Assembly: GCA_035302145.1 (NCBI GenBank)
Contig: DATGSX010000117.1
Coordinates: 1-10,305 of the forward strand
DNA: 10,305 bases
Source of the DNA: JAJYTI01 sp035302145
GTDB taxonomy: Bacteria; Bacteroidota; Bacteroidia; Flavobacteriales; Flavobacteriaceae
Direction of reading: 5' to 3'
Shown here: positions 1 to 6,784 of the stretch, piece after piece
How positions within the stretch are numbered: position 1 is the stretch's first letter
How the letters are laid out: each line of letters starts with the position of its first letter
Notes under the pieces: generated by a model
What the model was told of the DNA's origin: nothing
Databases searched by the model: none
What the model saw: only the letters and a program-made list of their open reading frames with translations
Program-made: the position numbers and the translations under genes

Positions 1-351
1 GATTTAAATTATTATTTTAAGCATTTAAATGGAAAATTTGGGCTATTACAAAAACTCAAACTCTTATGGCTTAAGAATACCAAACCAAACCCAAAGTTCA
101 CAGGAATTGTTTTTGGTGTTATACCTAAATGGCAAGGAAAAGGTATGGACTCTTATTTAATAGTAGAATCTAGCTACCGTTTTGTACCTACCTCATCGTA
201 TAAAGAATATGAAATGCAATGGATTGGTGACTTTAATCCAAGGATGCTCAGGATAGCAGAGGATTTAGGAGCTAGTGTTACTAGAAAACTTGCTACCTAT
301 CGCTATCTTTTTGATAGAGAAAAAGAGTTTAAGCGACATCCTGTTGTATAA
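1..351 (+). CDS. GNAT-like acyltransferase, C-terminal part (5' end outside window)
   Basis: The reading frame is open from base 1 to a TAA at 349-351, so about 116 C-terminal residues are visible and the true start lies upstream. The first in-window ATG (145) falls in the middle of the conserved region and is not a convincing start. The stretch GIVFGVIPKWQGKGM contains a Q-x-x-G-x-G pattern like the acetyl-CoA pyrophosphate-binding loop of GNAT acyltransferases. It is followed by MQWIGDFNPRMLRIAEDLGA, which resembles the end of YghO-like GNAT proteins, where a W-I-x-D-x-N-x-x-M segment precedes the last strands. Known members are cytoplasmic and mostly of unknown substrate. The gene converges with the ribosomal operon and shares a bidirectional terminator with it. 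The family assignment is moderately sure; no substrate can be inferred. Confidence 0.6.
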   Translation, partial: DLNYYFKHLNGKFGLLQKLKLLWLKNTKPNPKFTGIVFGVIPKWQGKGMDSYLIVESSYRFVPTSSYKEYEMQWIGDFNPRMLRIAEDLGASVTRKLATYRYLFDREKEFKRHPVV

Positions 352-376
352 TTCAAGATTTGAAAAATATCTTATT

Positions 377-429
377 AATAAAATAAAAACAGCTTGCTTT
401 CAATGAAAACAAGCTGTTTTTATTTTATT
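377..429. terminator. Bidirectional intrinsic terminator
   Basis: Bases 377-396 pair perfectly with 410-429, giving a 20-bp stem with core AAAAACAGCTTG/CAAGCTGTTTTT. After one C-A mismatch, 398-401 pair with 405-408 around an AAT loop. The A-rich 5' side and T-rich 3' side supply U-runs for transcripts on either strand. It lies between the stop codons of the convergent GNAT-like gene and rplI and probably ends both transcripts. Confidence 0.9.
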
Positions 430-444
430 CTACTATATAGTAAA

Positions 445-894
445 CTATGCCTCTGCTACTACATCAAATGTTAGCGTAGCTACCACATCTCTGTGGAAAC
501 GGATAGTAGCATCGTATTGTCCAAGACGCTTAATAGCACCTCCTGCAATAGCAATGTACTTTCTATCTATAGTAATTCCTTCTTTCTCTAATACTTCTGC
601 CAAGTTAGCTGCAGTAATAGAACCGAATAATTTATCGGCTGCTCCAGCTTTTGCAGGTATTTTAAGATCTAAAGCAAGTAACTTTTCTTCTTGCTCTTTA
701 GCTTCTTCTACAATCTTACGCTCTTTGAACGCACGTTGCTTTAGGTTCTCTTCACGTACCTTTAAAGCAGATGGTGTTGCTAATACAGCAAGTCCTTGAG
801 GTATTAGGAAGTTACGAGCATAACCGTTTTTCACAGTTACCACATCTTCTGCAAAGCCTACATGCTCTACATCTTGTTTTAATATAACTTTCAT
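445..894 (-). CDS. rplI: 50S ribosomal protein bL9
   Basis: This 149-residue protein has the usual length of bacterial bL9, a large-subunit protein that binds 23S rRNA near the L1 stalk with its N-domain and reaches outward with its C-domain. The N-domain starts MKVILKQDVEHVG and carries the family signature GYARNFLIPQGLA at residues 24-36. A charged connecting helix rich in K and E spans about residues 41-75. The C-domain includes KLFGSIT at 88-94. It is the last gene of the rpsF-rpsR-rplI operon, 16 bases after rpsR, and ends before the terminator at 377-429. The bases upstream of the ATG are A-rich with no Shine-Dalgarno match. Nothing is truncated or odd. Confidence 0.98.
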   Translation of the reverse strand: MKVILKQDVEHVGFAEDVVTVKNGYARNFLIPQGLAVLATPSALKVREENLKQRAFKERKIVEEAKEQEEKLLALDLKIPAKAGAADKLFGSITAANLAEVLEKEGITIDRKYIAIAGGAIKRLGQYDATIRFHRDVVATLTFDVVAEA

Positions 895-910
895 AATCTA
901 TTTCTGCTTT

Positions 911-1210
911 TTATTTTAATAAATCGGTTACGTAAGGCATAAGAGCTAAGTGACGGGCTCTTTTAACCGCTACTGCAACTTTACGTTGGTATTTTAAAGA
1001 AGTTCCAGTTAATCTACGTGGTAATAGTTTTCCTTGCTCATTTACAAAAGCAAGCAAGAAATCTGGATCTTTGTAATCTACATATTTAATACCTGAACGC
1101 TTAAAACGACAGTACCTTTTAGGTTTTACTGTTTCTATATTTAAAGGAGTTAGATATCTAATCTCACCACCTTTTTTACCTTTTGCTTGTTGTTCTATTG
1201 ATGACGACAT
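911..1210 (-). CDS. rpsR: 30S ribosomal protein bS18
   Basis: bS18 is a platform protein of the small subunit that forms a heterodimer with bS6 on 16S rRNA. The conserved core runs from KRYCRFKRSG (residues 31-40) through VDYKD (44-48) to KLLPRRLTGTSLKYQRK (61-77) and KRARHLALMPY (83-93). At 99 residues it is about 24 longer than the E. coli protein; the extra part is an N-terminal lysine- and glycine-containing extension (MSSSIEQQAKGKKGGEIRYL). Only 3 bases separate it from rpsF, so translation is probably coupled. In flavobacterial ribosomes bS18 is reported to help bury the 16S anti-Shine-Dalgarno tail together with bS6 and bS21, and this gene accordingly has no Shine-Dalgarno sequence. 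Confidence 0.98.
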   Translation of the reverse strand: MSSSIEQQAKGKKGGEIRYLTPLNIETVKPKRYCRFKRSGIKYVDYKDPDFLLAFVNEQGKLLPRRLTGTSLKYQRKVAVAVKRARHLALMPYVTDLLK

Positions 1211-1213
1211 GGA

Positions 1214-1552
1214 TTATGCTTTTTGTTTGTTACGGTTTCTTCTCTTCTCAGCCCAAGCGATTGCGTGTTTGTCCAACGCAACAGTTAGGTAACGCATTAC
1301 GCGCTCATCTCTACGAAATGCTAATTCGAAATCTTCGATAGCACTTCCATCTACTTGAAACTCAAGTAATTGGTAAAAACCACTCTTTTTCTTTTGAATT
1401 GGGTAAGCTAAACGCTTAAGTCCCCAATCTTCTTTTGCCACCATCTTTGCACCTTTAGATACAAGTAGGTCCTCATACTTTTTCACTGTTTCCTTTACCT
1501 GCTCATCAGATAAAACGGGATTCAAGATGAAAACAGTTTCATAATGATTCAT
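1214..1552 (-). CDS. rpsF: 30S ribosomal protein bS6
   Basis: bS6 is the partner of bS18 on the 30S platform. The 112-residue protein starts MNHYETVFILNP, the typical first strand. It has the conserved WGLKRLAYPIQKKKSGFY segment at residues 43-60 and the bS18-contacting RRDERVMRYL segment at 80-89. A basic tail (EKRRNRNKQKA) ends the protein. It is the first gene of the rpsF-rpsR-rplI operon. Its ATG lies about 45 bases downstream of the predicted transcription start, and the leader contains a hairpin that could be a site of autogenous control (listed separately). No Shine-Dalgarno sequence precedes the ATG. The identification is secure. Confidence 0.98.
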   Translation of the reverse strand: MNHYETVFILNPVLSDEQVKETVKKYEDLLVSKGAKMVAKEDWGLKRLAYPIQKKKSGFYQLLEFQVDGSAIEDFELAFRRDERVMRYLTVALDKHAIAWAEKRRNRNKQKA

Positions 1553-1574
1553 ATATATCGTTTTTGTGTTATAT

Positions 1575-1600
1575 ACTTATGGCACCATGCCATAATAAGT
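1575..1600 (-). promoter_or_regulatory. rpsF mRNA leader hairpin
   Basis: On the minus strand the leader reads ACTTAT-TAT-GGCA-TGG-TGCC-ATAAGT. ACTTAT pairs with ATAAGT, GGCA pairs with TGCC, the loop is TGG, and a TAT bulge sits on the 5' side. Without the bulge, 1577-1584 and 1588-1595 still form a perfect 8-bp inverted repeat. It begins within a few bases of the predicted transcription start and ends 22 bases before the rpsF ATG. There is no T-run after it, so it is not a terminator. The position suggests autogenous control by bS6:bS18, but the CCG motif known from the E. coli-type S6:S18 leader is not evident. The structure is visible; the function is inferred. Confidence 0.5.
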
Positions 1601-1602
1601 TG

Positions 1603-1610
1603 CAAAAATA
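1603..1610 (-). promoter_or_regulatory. Candidate promoter -7 element for rpsF-rpsR-rplI
   Basis: The minus strand reads TATTTTTG, an exact match to the Bacteroidota consensus TAnnTTTG, 50 bases before the rpsF ATG. Transcription would start around 1595-1600. I found no clear TTG at the usual -33 distance; that region is an A/T run. Confidence 0.55.
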
Positions 1611-1625
1611 ATAATTATTTGATTT

Positions 1626-1654
1626 AAAAAAAAGTATCTGCGATTTATATTCGC
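1626..1654 (-). terminator. Weak candidate terminator after menB
   Basis: Downstream of the menB stop the minus strand has GCGA (1654-1651) able to pair with TCGC (1643-1640) around a 7-base loop, then a run of T (complement of the A-run 1626-1633) six bases later. A 4-bp stem is short for an intrinsic terminator. Read-through into rpsF is possible because the rpsF promoter lies just beyond. Confidence 0.25.
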
Positions 1655-1679
1655 TTTTACTTATTACAAGCTCATTTTT

Positions 1680-2519
1680 TTATGGCAACCACTTCTTTTC
1701 GAAATTCGGTTTACGCTTTTCCAAAAACGCATCTCTTCCTTCTTTTGCTTCTTCGGTCATATAGGCTAATCGAGTGGCTTCGCCTGCGAATACTTGTTGA
1801 CCAACCATTCCGTCATCAGTTAAATTCATAGCGAACTTCAACATTTTTATTGATGTAGGTGACTTAGCTAAAATTTCTTGTGCCCATTCATAGGCTGTTG
1901 CTTCCAACTCATCATGTGGTACAACGGCATTTACCATTCCCATTTCGTAAGCTTCTTGAGCACTATAATTTCTTCCTAAGAAAAATATTTCTCTAGCACG
2001 CTTCTGCCCAACCATTTTTGCTAAATACGCTGAACCATAACCTCCGTCAAAACTCGTAACATCAGCATCGGTTTGTTTAAATATCGCATGTTCTTTACTT
2101 GCTAAGGTCATGTCGCATACTACATGCAAACTATGTCCTCCTCCAACAGCCCAACCCGGCACCACACAAATAACTGCTTTTGGCATAAAGCGAATCAATC
2201 GTTGAACATCTAAAATATTAAGTCTATGGTATCCATCATCGCCAACATAGCCTTGTTCTCCACGTGCACGTTGATCACCTCCACTACAGAAACTATATAC
2301 ACCGTCTTTAGGCGAAGGGCCTTCTGCAGAAAGCAACACCACCCCAATACTAGTGTCTTCTTGTGCATCATGAAAAGCATCTAAAAGTTCAAAAGTGGTT
2401 TTTGGACGAAAGGCATTACGTACCTCAGGTCTGTTGAAAGCGATACGAGCAACACCATTCGACTTTTTATAAGTTATATCAGTATATTCTTTTACCGTTT
2501 TCCAATTTGGTTGTTTCAT
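1680..2519 (-). CDS. menB: 1,4-dihydroxy-2-naphthoyl-CoA synthase MenB
   Basis: MenB is a cytoplasmic crotonase-fold enzyme that closes the ring of O-succinylbenzoyl-CoA to give DHNA-CoA in menaquinone synthesis. Visible motifs are NRPEVRNAFRP (29-39), the oxyanion region FCSGGDQRARGEQG (77-90), GWAVGGGHSLH (122-132), QTDADVTSFDGGYGSAY (149-165), and the C-terminal YMTEEAKEGRDAFLEKRKP (263-281-type ending, through the last residues). Asp151 occupies the position held by Gly in bicarbonate-dependent enzymes such as E. coli MenB, so this should be the bicarbonate-independent type. I chose the ATG at 2519 (279 residues, normal length, starting MKQPNWKTVKEY). An in-frame ATG at 2660 would add 47 non-homologous residues and overlap the divergent gene. 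A -7 element lies 18 bases upstream of the chosen ATG. menB is detached from the other men genes by the divergent secreted-protein gene. Confidence 0.96.
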   Translation of the reverse strand: MKQPNWKTVKEYTDITYKKSNGVARIAFNRPEVRNAFRPKTTFELLDAFHDAQEDTSIGVVLLSAEGPSPKDGVYSFCSGGDQRARGEQGYVGDDGYHRLNILDVQRLIRFMPKAVICVVPGWAVGGGHSLHVVCDMTLASKEHAIFKQTDADVTSFDGGYGSAYLAKMVGQKRAREIFFLGRNYSAQEAYEMGMVNAVVPHDELEATAYEWAQEILAKSPTSIKMLKFAMNLTDDGMVGQQVFAGEATRLAYMTEEAKEGRDAFLEKRKPNFEKKWLP

Positions 2520-2536
2520 GACTATAAAATTTTTAG

Positions 2537-2544
2537 CAAATATA
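2537..2544 (-). promoter_or_regulatory. Candidate promoter -7 element for menB
   Basis: The minus strand reads TATATTTG, matching TAnnTTTG, 18 bases before the chosen menB ATG. This implies a very short leader and supports the start at 2519 over the upstream in-frame ATG at 2660. No clear -33 TTG was found. Confidence 0.5.
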
Positions 2545-2554
2545 TGCAATCCTT

Positions 2555-2562
2555 TAATTTTG
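2555..2562 (+). promoter_or_regulatory. Candidate promoter -7 element for the secreted-protein gene
   Basis: TAATTTTG matches TAnnTTTG and lies 91 bases before the ATG at 2654, giving a leader of roughly 85 bases. It is back to back with the menB -7 element, so the two promoters would share their upstream DNA. There is no clear -33 TTG. Confidence 0.35.
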
Positions 2563-2653
2563 TCGTAGTAATACGTATATTTAGCATCTGTGAGAGGTAT
2601 TATTTGGCACGCAGATTGATTATGAATCCTAAAAAAATAAAGTCCCAATACAC

Positions 2654-3163
2654 ATGACAATTATCCGGTACCTAGTAATAGGTATTTTCATGCTGCTGTT
2701 CTTTTCTATATCTAGTTATGCTCAAGATTTAGAGGTACCTAGGCTTGGATCTTTTCAGGTAGAAAAGAATGCCATTCCAGAGATGAAAGACATCTGGAAA
2801 AGGGACAACTACACTTTTATTCACCAGAAATTAAAGCTTCCAAAAGTTACTTCTAACAACTATCGTACACCTGTTGACATGACTAGCGTTGTAGCGAGAA
2901 TTGAAAACAGCAAACAAGCTGCTAGAAATCAAATGCAGCTAAATAATATACGTTTATCAAACTATAATAAAGAAGAAGATAATGCTTCATTAAGAATACG
3001 ATCAAACTTTAATGCAGATGTACGACCTATAATGCCATTTGGCACTTGTGTTCATGGAAACACACAGCGATATTGCAGTATTTGTACACCACGAACTAGC
3101 TTTAGAAATTTCGGATTTGGTAGTTTTGGTCATCCTGGAACTCGAGGCTTTTACTATCCGTAA
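2654..3163 (+). CDS. Small predicted secreted protein of unknown function
   Basis: I do not recognise a family. The 169-residue protein begins MTIIRYLVIGIFMLLFFSISSYAQ. This is a basic start, a hydrophobic core and a likely signal peptidase I site after SYAQ (about residue 24), so it is probably exported to the periplasm or cell surface. No lipobox cysteine is present at the cleavage site. The middle (residues 30-125) is polar, rich in N, K and R, without obvious repeats. Near the C-terminus CVHGNTQRYCSIC places C132, H134, C141 and C144 in a CxH...CxxC arrangement that could bind a metal or form a disulfide. It ends in an F/G-rich tail, FGFGSFGHPGTRGFYYP. The ATG fits the signal peptide start. 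The gene is divergent from menB and stops 7 bases before the convergent cvfB-like gene. Confidence 0.8.
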   Translation: MTIIRYLVIGIFMLLFFSISSYAQDLEVPRLGSFQVEKNAIPEMKDIWKRDNYTFIHQKLKLPKVTSNNYRTPVDMTSVVARIENSKQAARNQMQLNNIRLSNYNKEEDNASLRIRSNFNADVRPIMPFGTCVHGNTQRYCSICTPRTSFRNFGFGSFGHPGTRGFYYP

Positions 3164-3170
3164 CCTATTC

Positions 3171-4001
3171 TTACTCTATCAACTCTATCCCATTATCTAA
3201 TATCTTAATCTTTCTGTCCTTATATAGCGCCCCAATTGCTTTTTTAAAGCTCCTCTTACTCAATCCTAGGCCATCCTGAATTTCTTTTGGGGTAGACTTA
3301 TCATGCAATCCTAAAAATCCTCCTGCAGCTTTTAGCTCATTATATATATATTCGGCATTCGGTTCTATACTCTTATATCCAGGTCGTTGTAACACCAAGT
3401 CAATCTTTTTATCTGGGCGTATATTACTAACAAAAGCATTGAGTCTATCGCCTGTACGGAGTTCTTCAAAAACAGTATCCATATAGAACAAACCACTATG
3501 CACACCATTTATAATCGCTTGGACTCCCAACGGTGTTATATGCGTTATTAACACAGATACTTCGTCGTGAAGTTCAACGGTTAAGTTCTCATTGGATAAA
3601 AATTTATTGGTTTTACTAGATCCAACAAGCCTATCGGTAACTTCATCCAAGTACATATAGATAATATACCAATTCCCCGCCTGCATTTTTCTTGCTTGCT
3701 CATTAAATGGAACAAAGAGATCTTTATCGATTCCCATGTCCATAAAAGCACCATACTGGTTTACATCGTTACATTTAAGATAGCCAAAGGTATTTAAAGT
3801 AAGATCGGGGGTCTGGGTGGTACAAATAGGACGCTCTTCATTATCTAAATACACGAATACCTTTAGCTCATCACCTATTTCGAATTCATCTGGAATAAAT
3901 TTACCTGGCAATAAAATTTCATTTCCTTCCTCATCTCCTAAAAACAATCCAGAATGGGTATCTCTCAAGATTGTAAGTGTATTATATTCTCCTAGTTTCA
4001 T
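3171..4001 (-). CDS. cvfB: CvfB/YitL-type S1 RNA-binding protein
   Basis: The 276-residue protein matches the CvfB architecture of three S1-like OB domains followed by a winged helix. The first S1-like domain spans about residues 4-64 (LTILRDTHSGLFLGDEEGNE). The second spans about 70-128, with the typical YGAFMDMGIDKDLFVPF at 83-99. The third spans about 145-207 (ITPLGVQAIINGVHSGLFY). The winged helix covers about 212-276 and contains GLGLSKRSFKKAIGALYKD (244-262). Known family members bind RNA in the cytoplasm; in staphylococci the protein affects virulence gene expression. It is the last gene of the menI-menF-menD run, 30 bases after menD. No enzymatic link to menaquinone is known to me, so its presence may reflect co-transcription. 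No terminator is seen in the 7 bases before the convergent gene. Confidence 0.88.
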   Translation of the reverse strand: MKLGEYNTLTILRDTHSGLFLGDEEGNEILLPGKFIPDEFEIGDELKVFVYLDNEERPICTTQTPDLTLNTFGYLKCNDVNQYGAFMDMGIDKDLFVPFNEQARKMQAGNWYIIYMYLDEVTDRLVGSSKTNKFLSNENLTVELHDEVSVLITHITPLGVQAIINGVHSGLFYMDTVFEELRTGDRLNAFVSNIRPDKKIDLVLQRPGYKSIEPNAEYIYNELKAAGGFLGLHDKSTPKEIQDGLGLSKRSFKKAIGALYKDRKIKILDNGIELIE

Positions 4002-4031
4002 ATTATTTATTCAAATGCGTTTTTAGCAATG

Positions 4032-5705
4032 TTATCCTTGTATAAATTTAAAGTAATTCTGTAAGATAGTTTCGTTTATCTCACGTGGCGTAAATATTTC
4101 CATGATTTTTGGAGTATTTGACTCCTCATAAAAATTGGAAAGTGCTATTTCCAATGAATTATAATCATCTACCGCAAGATACTCATAATGGTACATTTCT
4201 GCTAAATGTCTAGCAGTAAGCTCATGCTTTGTTTCAAAATACTCAGTAAACTTCTCTGCCTGCTTAGGACCAGGGATTATTCTAAAAATCCCACCACCGC
4301 TATTATTTATGATAATGATTCTAAAGTTTTTAGGCGTGTTTGCATTCCATAATGCATTGCTATCATAAAAGAAACTCAAATCTCCAGTTAGCAACAACGT
4401 TTGTTTATCCGATGCTACTGCAGCCCCTACTGCCGTACTAGTACTTCCGTCGATACCGCTCGTGCCTCGATTACAAAAAACGGATGTAGTCTCTGGCAAA
4501 GAAAAAAGTTGGCCATAACGAACCGTAGCACTATTGCTTAATTGCAATTGTATGTTTTCTGGCAACTGATCAAATATTCGATGATAAGCACCAAAGTCTG
4601 AGAATGGCACATCTTCAGTAAATTCTGATCGCCTAGCTATCCGTTTCTGATAAACATTCCAAAACTCTTCTTGGTAAGTGGCATTTAACTTTGGTTCAGA
4701 CGGCAAGATAGATTTTAAAAAATCTTGAATAGGTGATTTAAAATAAGTGCTTAAAACAAAATAGGTATCTAAAGGTCCATAAGGATCTACATGCCAGTGT
4801 ATAGAAGGGCTATAGGTACGTAAGAATGATTTTATTTTCTTAGACACGATCAATCCTCCAAATGTCAACAGCAAATCCGGCTGTAAACTTTTACGTTGGT
4901 CTTCGCTCAACCCCTCCAGAAGCATATCAATAGTAGGAATTACTCTAGAACCCTTTAAATTAGAGGTCGATTCAGTGAGCACTAGAACACTTGGATCTTC
5001 CATAAGATTATCTATCCATCGCTGCTCCAAACTGTTTGGTGCTAAAACACCAACCAAAACCAACTTTTTCTTAGCAGTATTCCATTGCTTTCTATGTGTT
5101 TCTGTAACTTCTGGCCCCCAGGCTTTATTGGCTAATTTCGGTAAATTACTCTTATCTAAATACGCTAACTTCTCCTTAGTTTTTTCATATAGCGGCTCGC
5201 TAAAAGGTAAGTTTATATGTACTGGTCCCATTTCTTGTCGTGCTGTTTGCAAGGCTGTGTAAATAATTTCTTGGTTATACAACATTTCAGCTTCTTCTTC
5301 AACACAATTGGCATTATAGAAGATATGGTTTTCAAATACATTTGGTTGTCTTATGGTTTGACCATCACCTATATCAATAAATTCTGAAGGTCGGTCGGCC
5401 GATAAAATAACCAAGGGTACACGACTGTAATAAGCTTCAGCTATAGCTGGATAGTAGTTCAACAAAGCGGAACCCGATGTACATAACAAAGCTACCGGTT
5501 CGTGTGTTTGCTGAGCAATTCCCAAAGCGAAAAAGGCAGCACATCTCTCGTCTACCACACTATAGGTTTTAAAAAATGGGTTTTCAGTAAATCCAATAGT
5601 CAAAGGTGCATTTCGAGAGCCAGGTGATATAACAATATGTTTGAGTCCAGCATGCTCGCATAAGGCTACTGCAGTTTGTGCTAATGGTATGGATGGATAA
5701 TTCAT
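4032..5705 (-). CDS. menD: SEPHCHC synthase MenD
   Basis: MenD is a thiamin-diphosphate enzyme that joins 2-oxoglutarate (as a succinyl semialdehyde anion) to isochorismate, giving SEPHCHC. The 557-residue protein has the usual length. The N-terminal domain carries SPGSRNAPL (27-35) and the ThDP-activating glutamate E53 in VDERCAAFFALG. CTSGSALLNYYPA (75-87) and SADRP (102-106) follow. The C-terminal ThDP domain has CNRGTSGIDG (411-420), the GDLSFFYDSNAL metal/diphosphate motif (441-452) and NNSGGGIF (467-474). All expected motifs are intact. The gene lies 14 bases downstream of isochorismate synthase, which makes its substrate, and 30 bases upstream of cvfB. The ATG is preceded by A-rich DNA with no Shine-Dalgarno sequence. 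Confidence 0.97.
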   Translation of the reverse strand: MNYPSIPLAQTAVALCEHAGLKHIVISPGSRNAPLTIGFTENPFFKTYSVVDERCAAFFALGIAQQTHEPVALLCTSGSALLNYYPAIAEAYYSRVPLVILSADRPSEFIDIGDGQTIRQPNVFENHIFYNANCVEEEAEMLYNQEIIYTALQTARQEMGPVHINLPFSEPLYEKTKEKLAYLDKSNLPKLANKAWGPEVTETHRKQWNTAKKKLVLVGVLAPNSLEQRWIDNLMEDPSVLVLTESTSNLKGSRVIPTIDMLLEGLSEDQRKSLQPDLLLTFGGLIVSKKIKSFLRTYSPSIHWHVDPYGPLDTYFVLSTYFKSPIQDFLKSILPSEPKLNATYQEEFWNVYQKRIARRSEFTEDVPFSDFGAYHRIFDQLPENIQLQLSNSATVRYGQLFSLPETTSVFCNRGTSGIDGSTSTAVGAAVASDKQTLLLTGDLSFFYDSNALWNANTPKNFRIIIINNSGGGIFRIIPGPKQAEKFTEYFETKHELTARHLAEMYHYEYLAVDDYNSLEIALSNFYEESNTPKIMEIFTPREINETILQNYFKFIQG

Positions 5706-5719
5706 AGATTTTGTAACAA

Positions 5720-6781
5720 TTACTCTATTAATGGTTTTAGTACGCGTAACATGGTTTGTGTTTTATTGCAAGTTTCTATCCACTCTTCCTGTGGATTGGA
5801 ATCAATAGTAATACCTCCTCCTATGTAAAGTGAAGCAAGCTTATCTTTTATAGACATAGATCGTAAATTCACATAAAGTCTACTCTTCTGTTTAGGTTGA
5901 ATCACACCAAGAAAACCCGCGTAAAATTTTCTGTGGAAATGTTCTTCTTTAATAATAAAATCTTGTGCCACCGATGTGGGGGTACCACAAATGGCAGGCG
6001 TTGGATGAATAGCCCTAGCAATGGTATTTATAGTTGTGCTTGGCAACATCGCACCATCAATATCTGTACGCAAATGTGCTACCATACCTGCAGGTTGTGT
6101 ATAGACTTCCGAAACATTAATCTCTTTACACAATGACGTTATTTGACTTAAAATAGTATCGGTAACATACTGTTGTTCTTCCCTCTCTTTTAATCTCCAA
6201 GCTGGTTCTTTTCCTTCATAAGGTTGCGTTCCTGCAAGCGCCATGGTATAAAACATTTCCTTCTCGGCTTGCACCAAGGTTTCTGGTGTAGCACCACACC
6301 ACCACCCTATTTGTGGATGAAACCACATAAATCGGAAAGCAGTTGGGTAAAGCTGTAGCAAGCGTTTCATTACTAAAGACGGGTCCCACTCTTTTAATGA
6401 CACTTGTTCTTCTCTCGCTAACACTATTTTCTCGGCAAGCCCATCTGCTATAAAATTGATTCCTTTTGTAACTAAAGCTTTGTGCTGTTCTTGCTGTTCC
6501 TTTGTTCGCTCTCTTTCTATAGGCGCTACCTCAATTTCTGAAAAACTCAGTGTTTCTTGATAGTGCTTTGCCTCATCGAAAGGCAAGAACAAAACAGGTT
6601 CCTGACTATTAAACGGAGCTAAAATAAATCCATCTTCCGAAAAGGTTTTGGATTCATGCAAAACTTTAGTTTTCTGTACATATAAGTTTACCTCATGACT
6701 ATTTGGTTCGGCAAAAATAACTAAGGGTAAGTTTTGCTGGGAATAGGCTTGTAATTTTTCTAACAAATGGACTTCCTTCAT
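5720..6781 (-). CDS. menF: Isochorismate synthase (chorismate-binding family)
   Basis: The enzyme converts chorismate to isochorismate, the entry step of menaquinone synthesis. The 353-residue protein has a weak N-terminal region (1-90) and a chorismate-binding domain from about 95. K118 in EKIVLAR corresponds to the lysine that activates water in MenF/EntC enzymes. GATPETLV is at 163-170 and the AGTQP segment at 183-187. HPTPAICGTP (259-268) and YAGFLG (287-292) are the usual core motifs, and GGGITIDSNPQEEWIETCNK (321-340) holds the Mg-binding glutamates. The helix where relatives often have K-x-x-E-H reads KEREEQQYV, with Q in place of H. Its place directly before menD and after a menI-like gene makes the menaquinone role much likelier than a siderophore role; entC/dhbC would be the other names. 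It is 3 bases after menI. Confidence 0.94.
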   Translation of the reverse strand: MKEVHLLEKLQAYSQQNLPLVIFAEPNSHEVNLYVQKTKVLHESKTFSEDGFILAPFNSQEPVLFLPFDEAKHYQETLSFSEIEVAPIERERTKEQQEQHKALVTKGINFIADGLAEKIVLAREEQVSLKEWDPSLVMKRLLQLYPTAFRFMWFHPQIGWWCGATPETLVQAEKEMFYTMALAGTQPYEGKEPAWRLKEREEQQYVTDTILSQITSLCKEINVSEVYTQPAGMVAHLRTDIDGAMLPSTTINTIARAIHPTPAICGTPTSVAQDFIIKEEHFHRKFYAGFLGVIQPKQKSRLYVNLRSMSIKDKLASLYIGGGITIDSNPQEEWIETCNKTQTMLRVLKPLIE

Positions 6782-6784
6782 GTT

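Noticed and set aside
145..351. Independent 68-residue gene starting at 145
   Set aside because: The frame is open back to base 1 and the conserved GNAT-like loop (GIVFGVIPKWQGKGM) spans the ATG, so it is the end of a longer gene.
554..799. 81-codon plus-strand frame opposite rplI
   Set aside because: It lies wholly antisense to bL9 and is low in complexity (S, A and F rich), with no recognisable motif; a shadow of the real gene.
2520..2660. N-terminal extension of menB to the ATG at 2660
   Set aside because: The added 47 residues do not look like MenB, overlap the divergent gene start, and lie upstream of a good -7 element just before the ATG at 2519.
2667..2742. Direct repeat GGTACCTAG at 2667-2675 and 2734-2742
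   Set aside because: The spacing of 67 bases is out of frame and the repeat is only 9 bases within coding sequence; probably chance.
4975..5262. 95-codon plus-strand frame opposite menD
   Set aside because: It is antisense to conserved MenD coding sequence, with no start signal or family resemblance.
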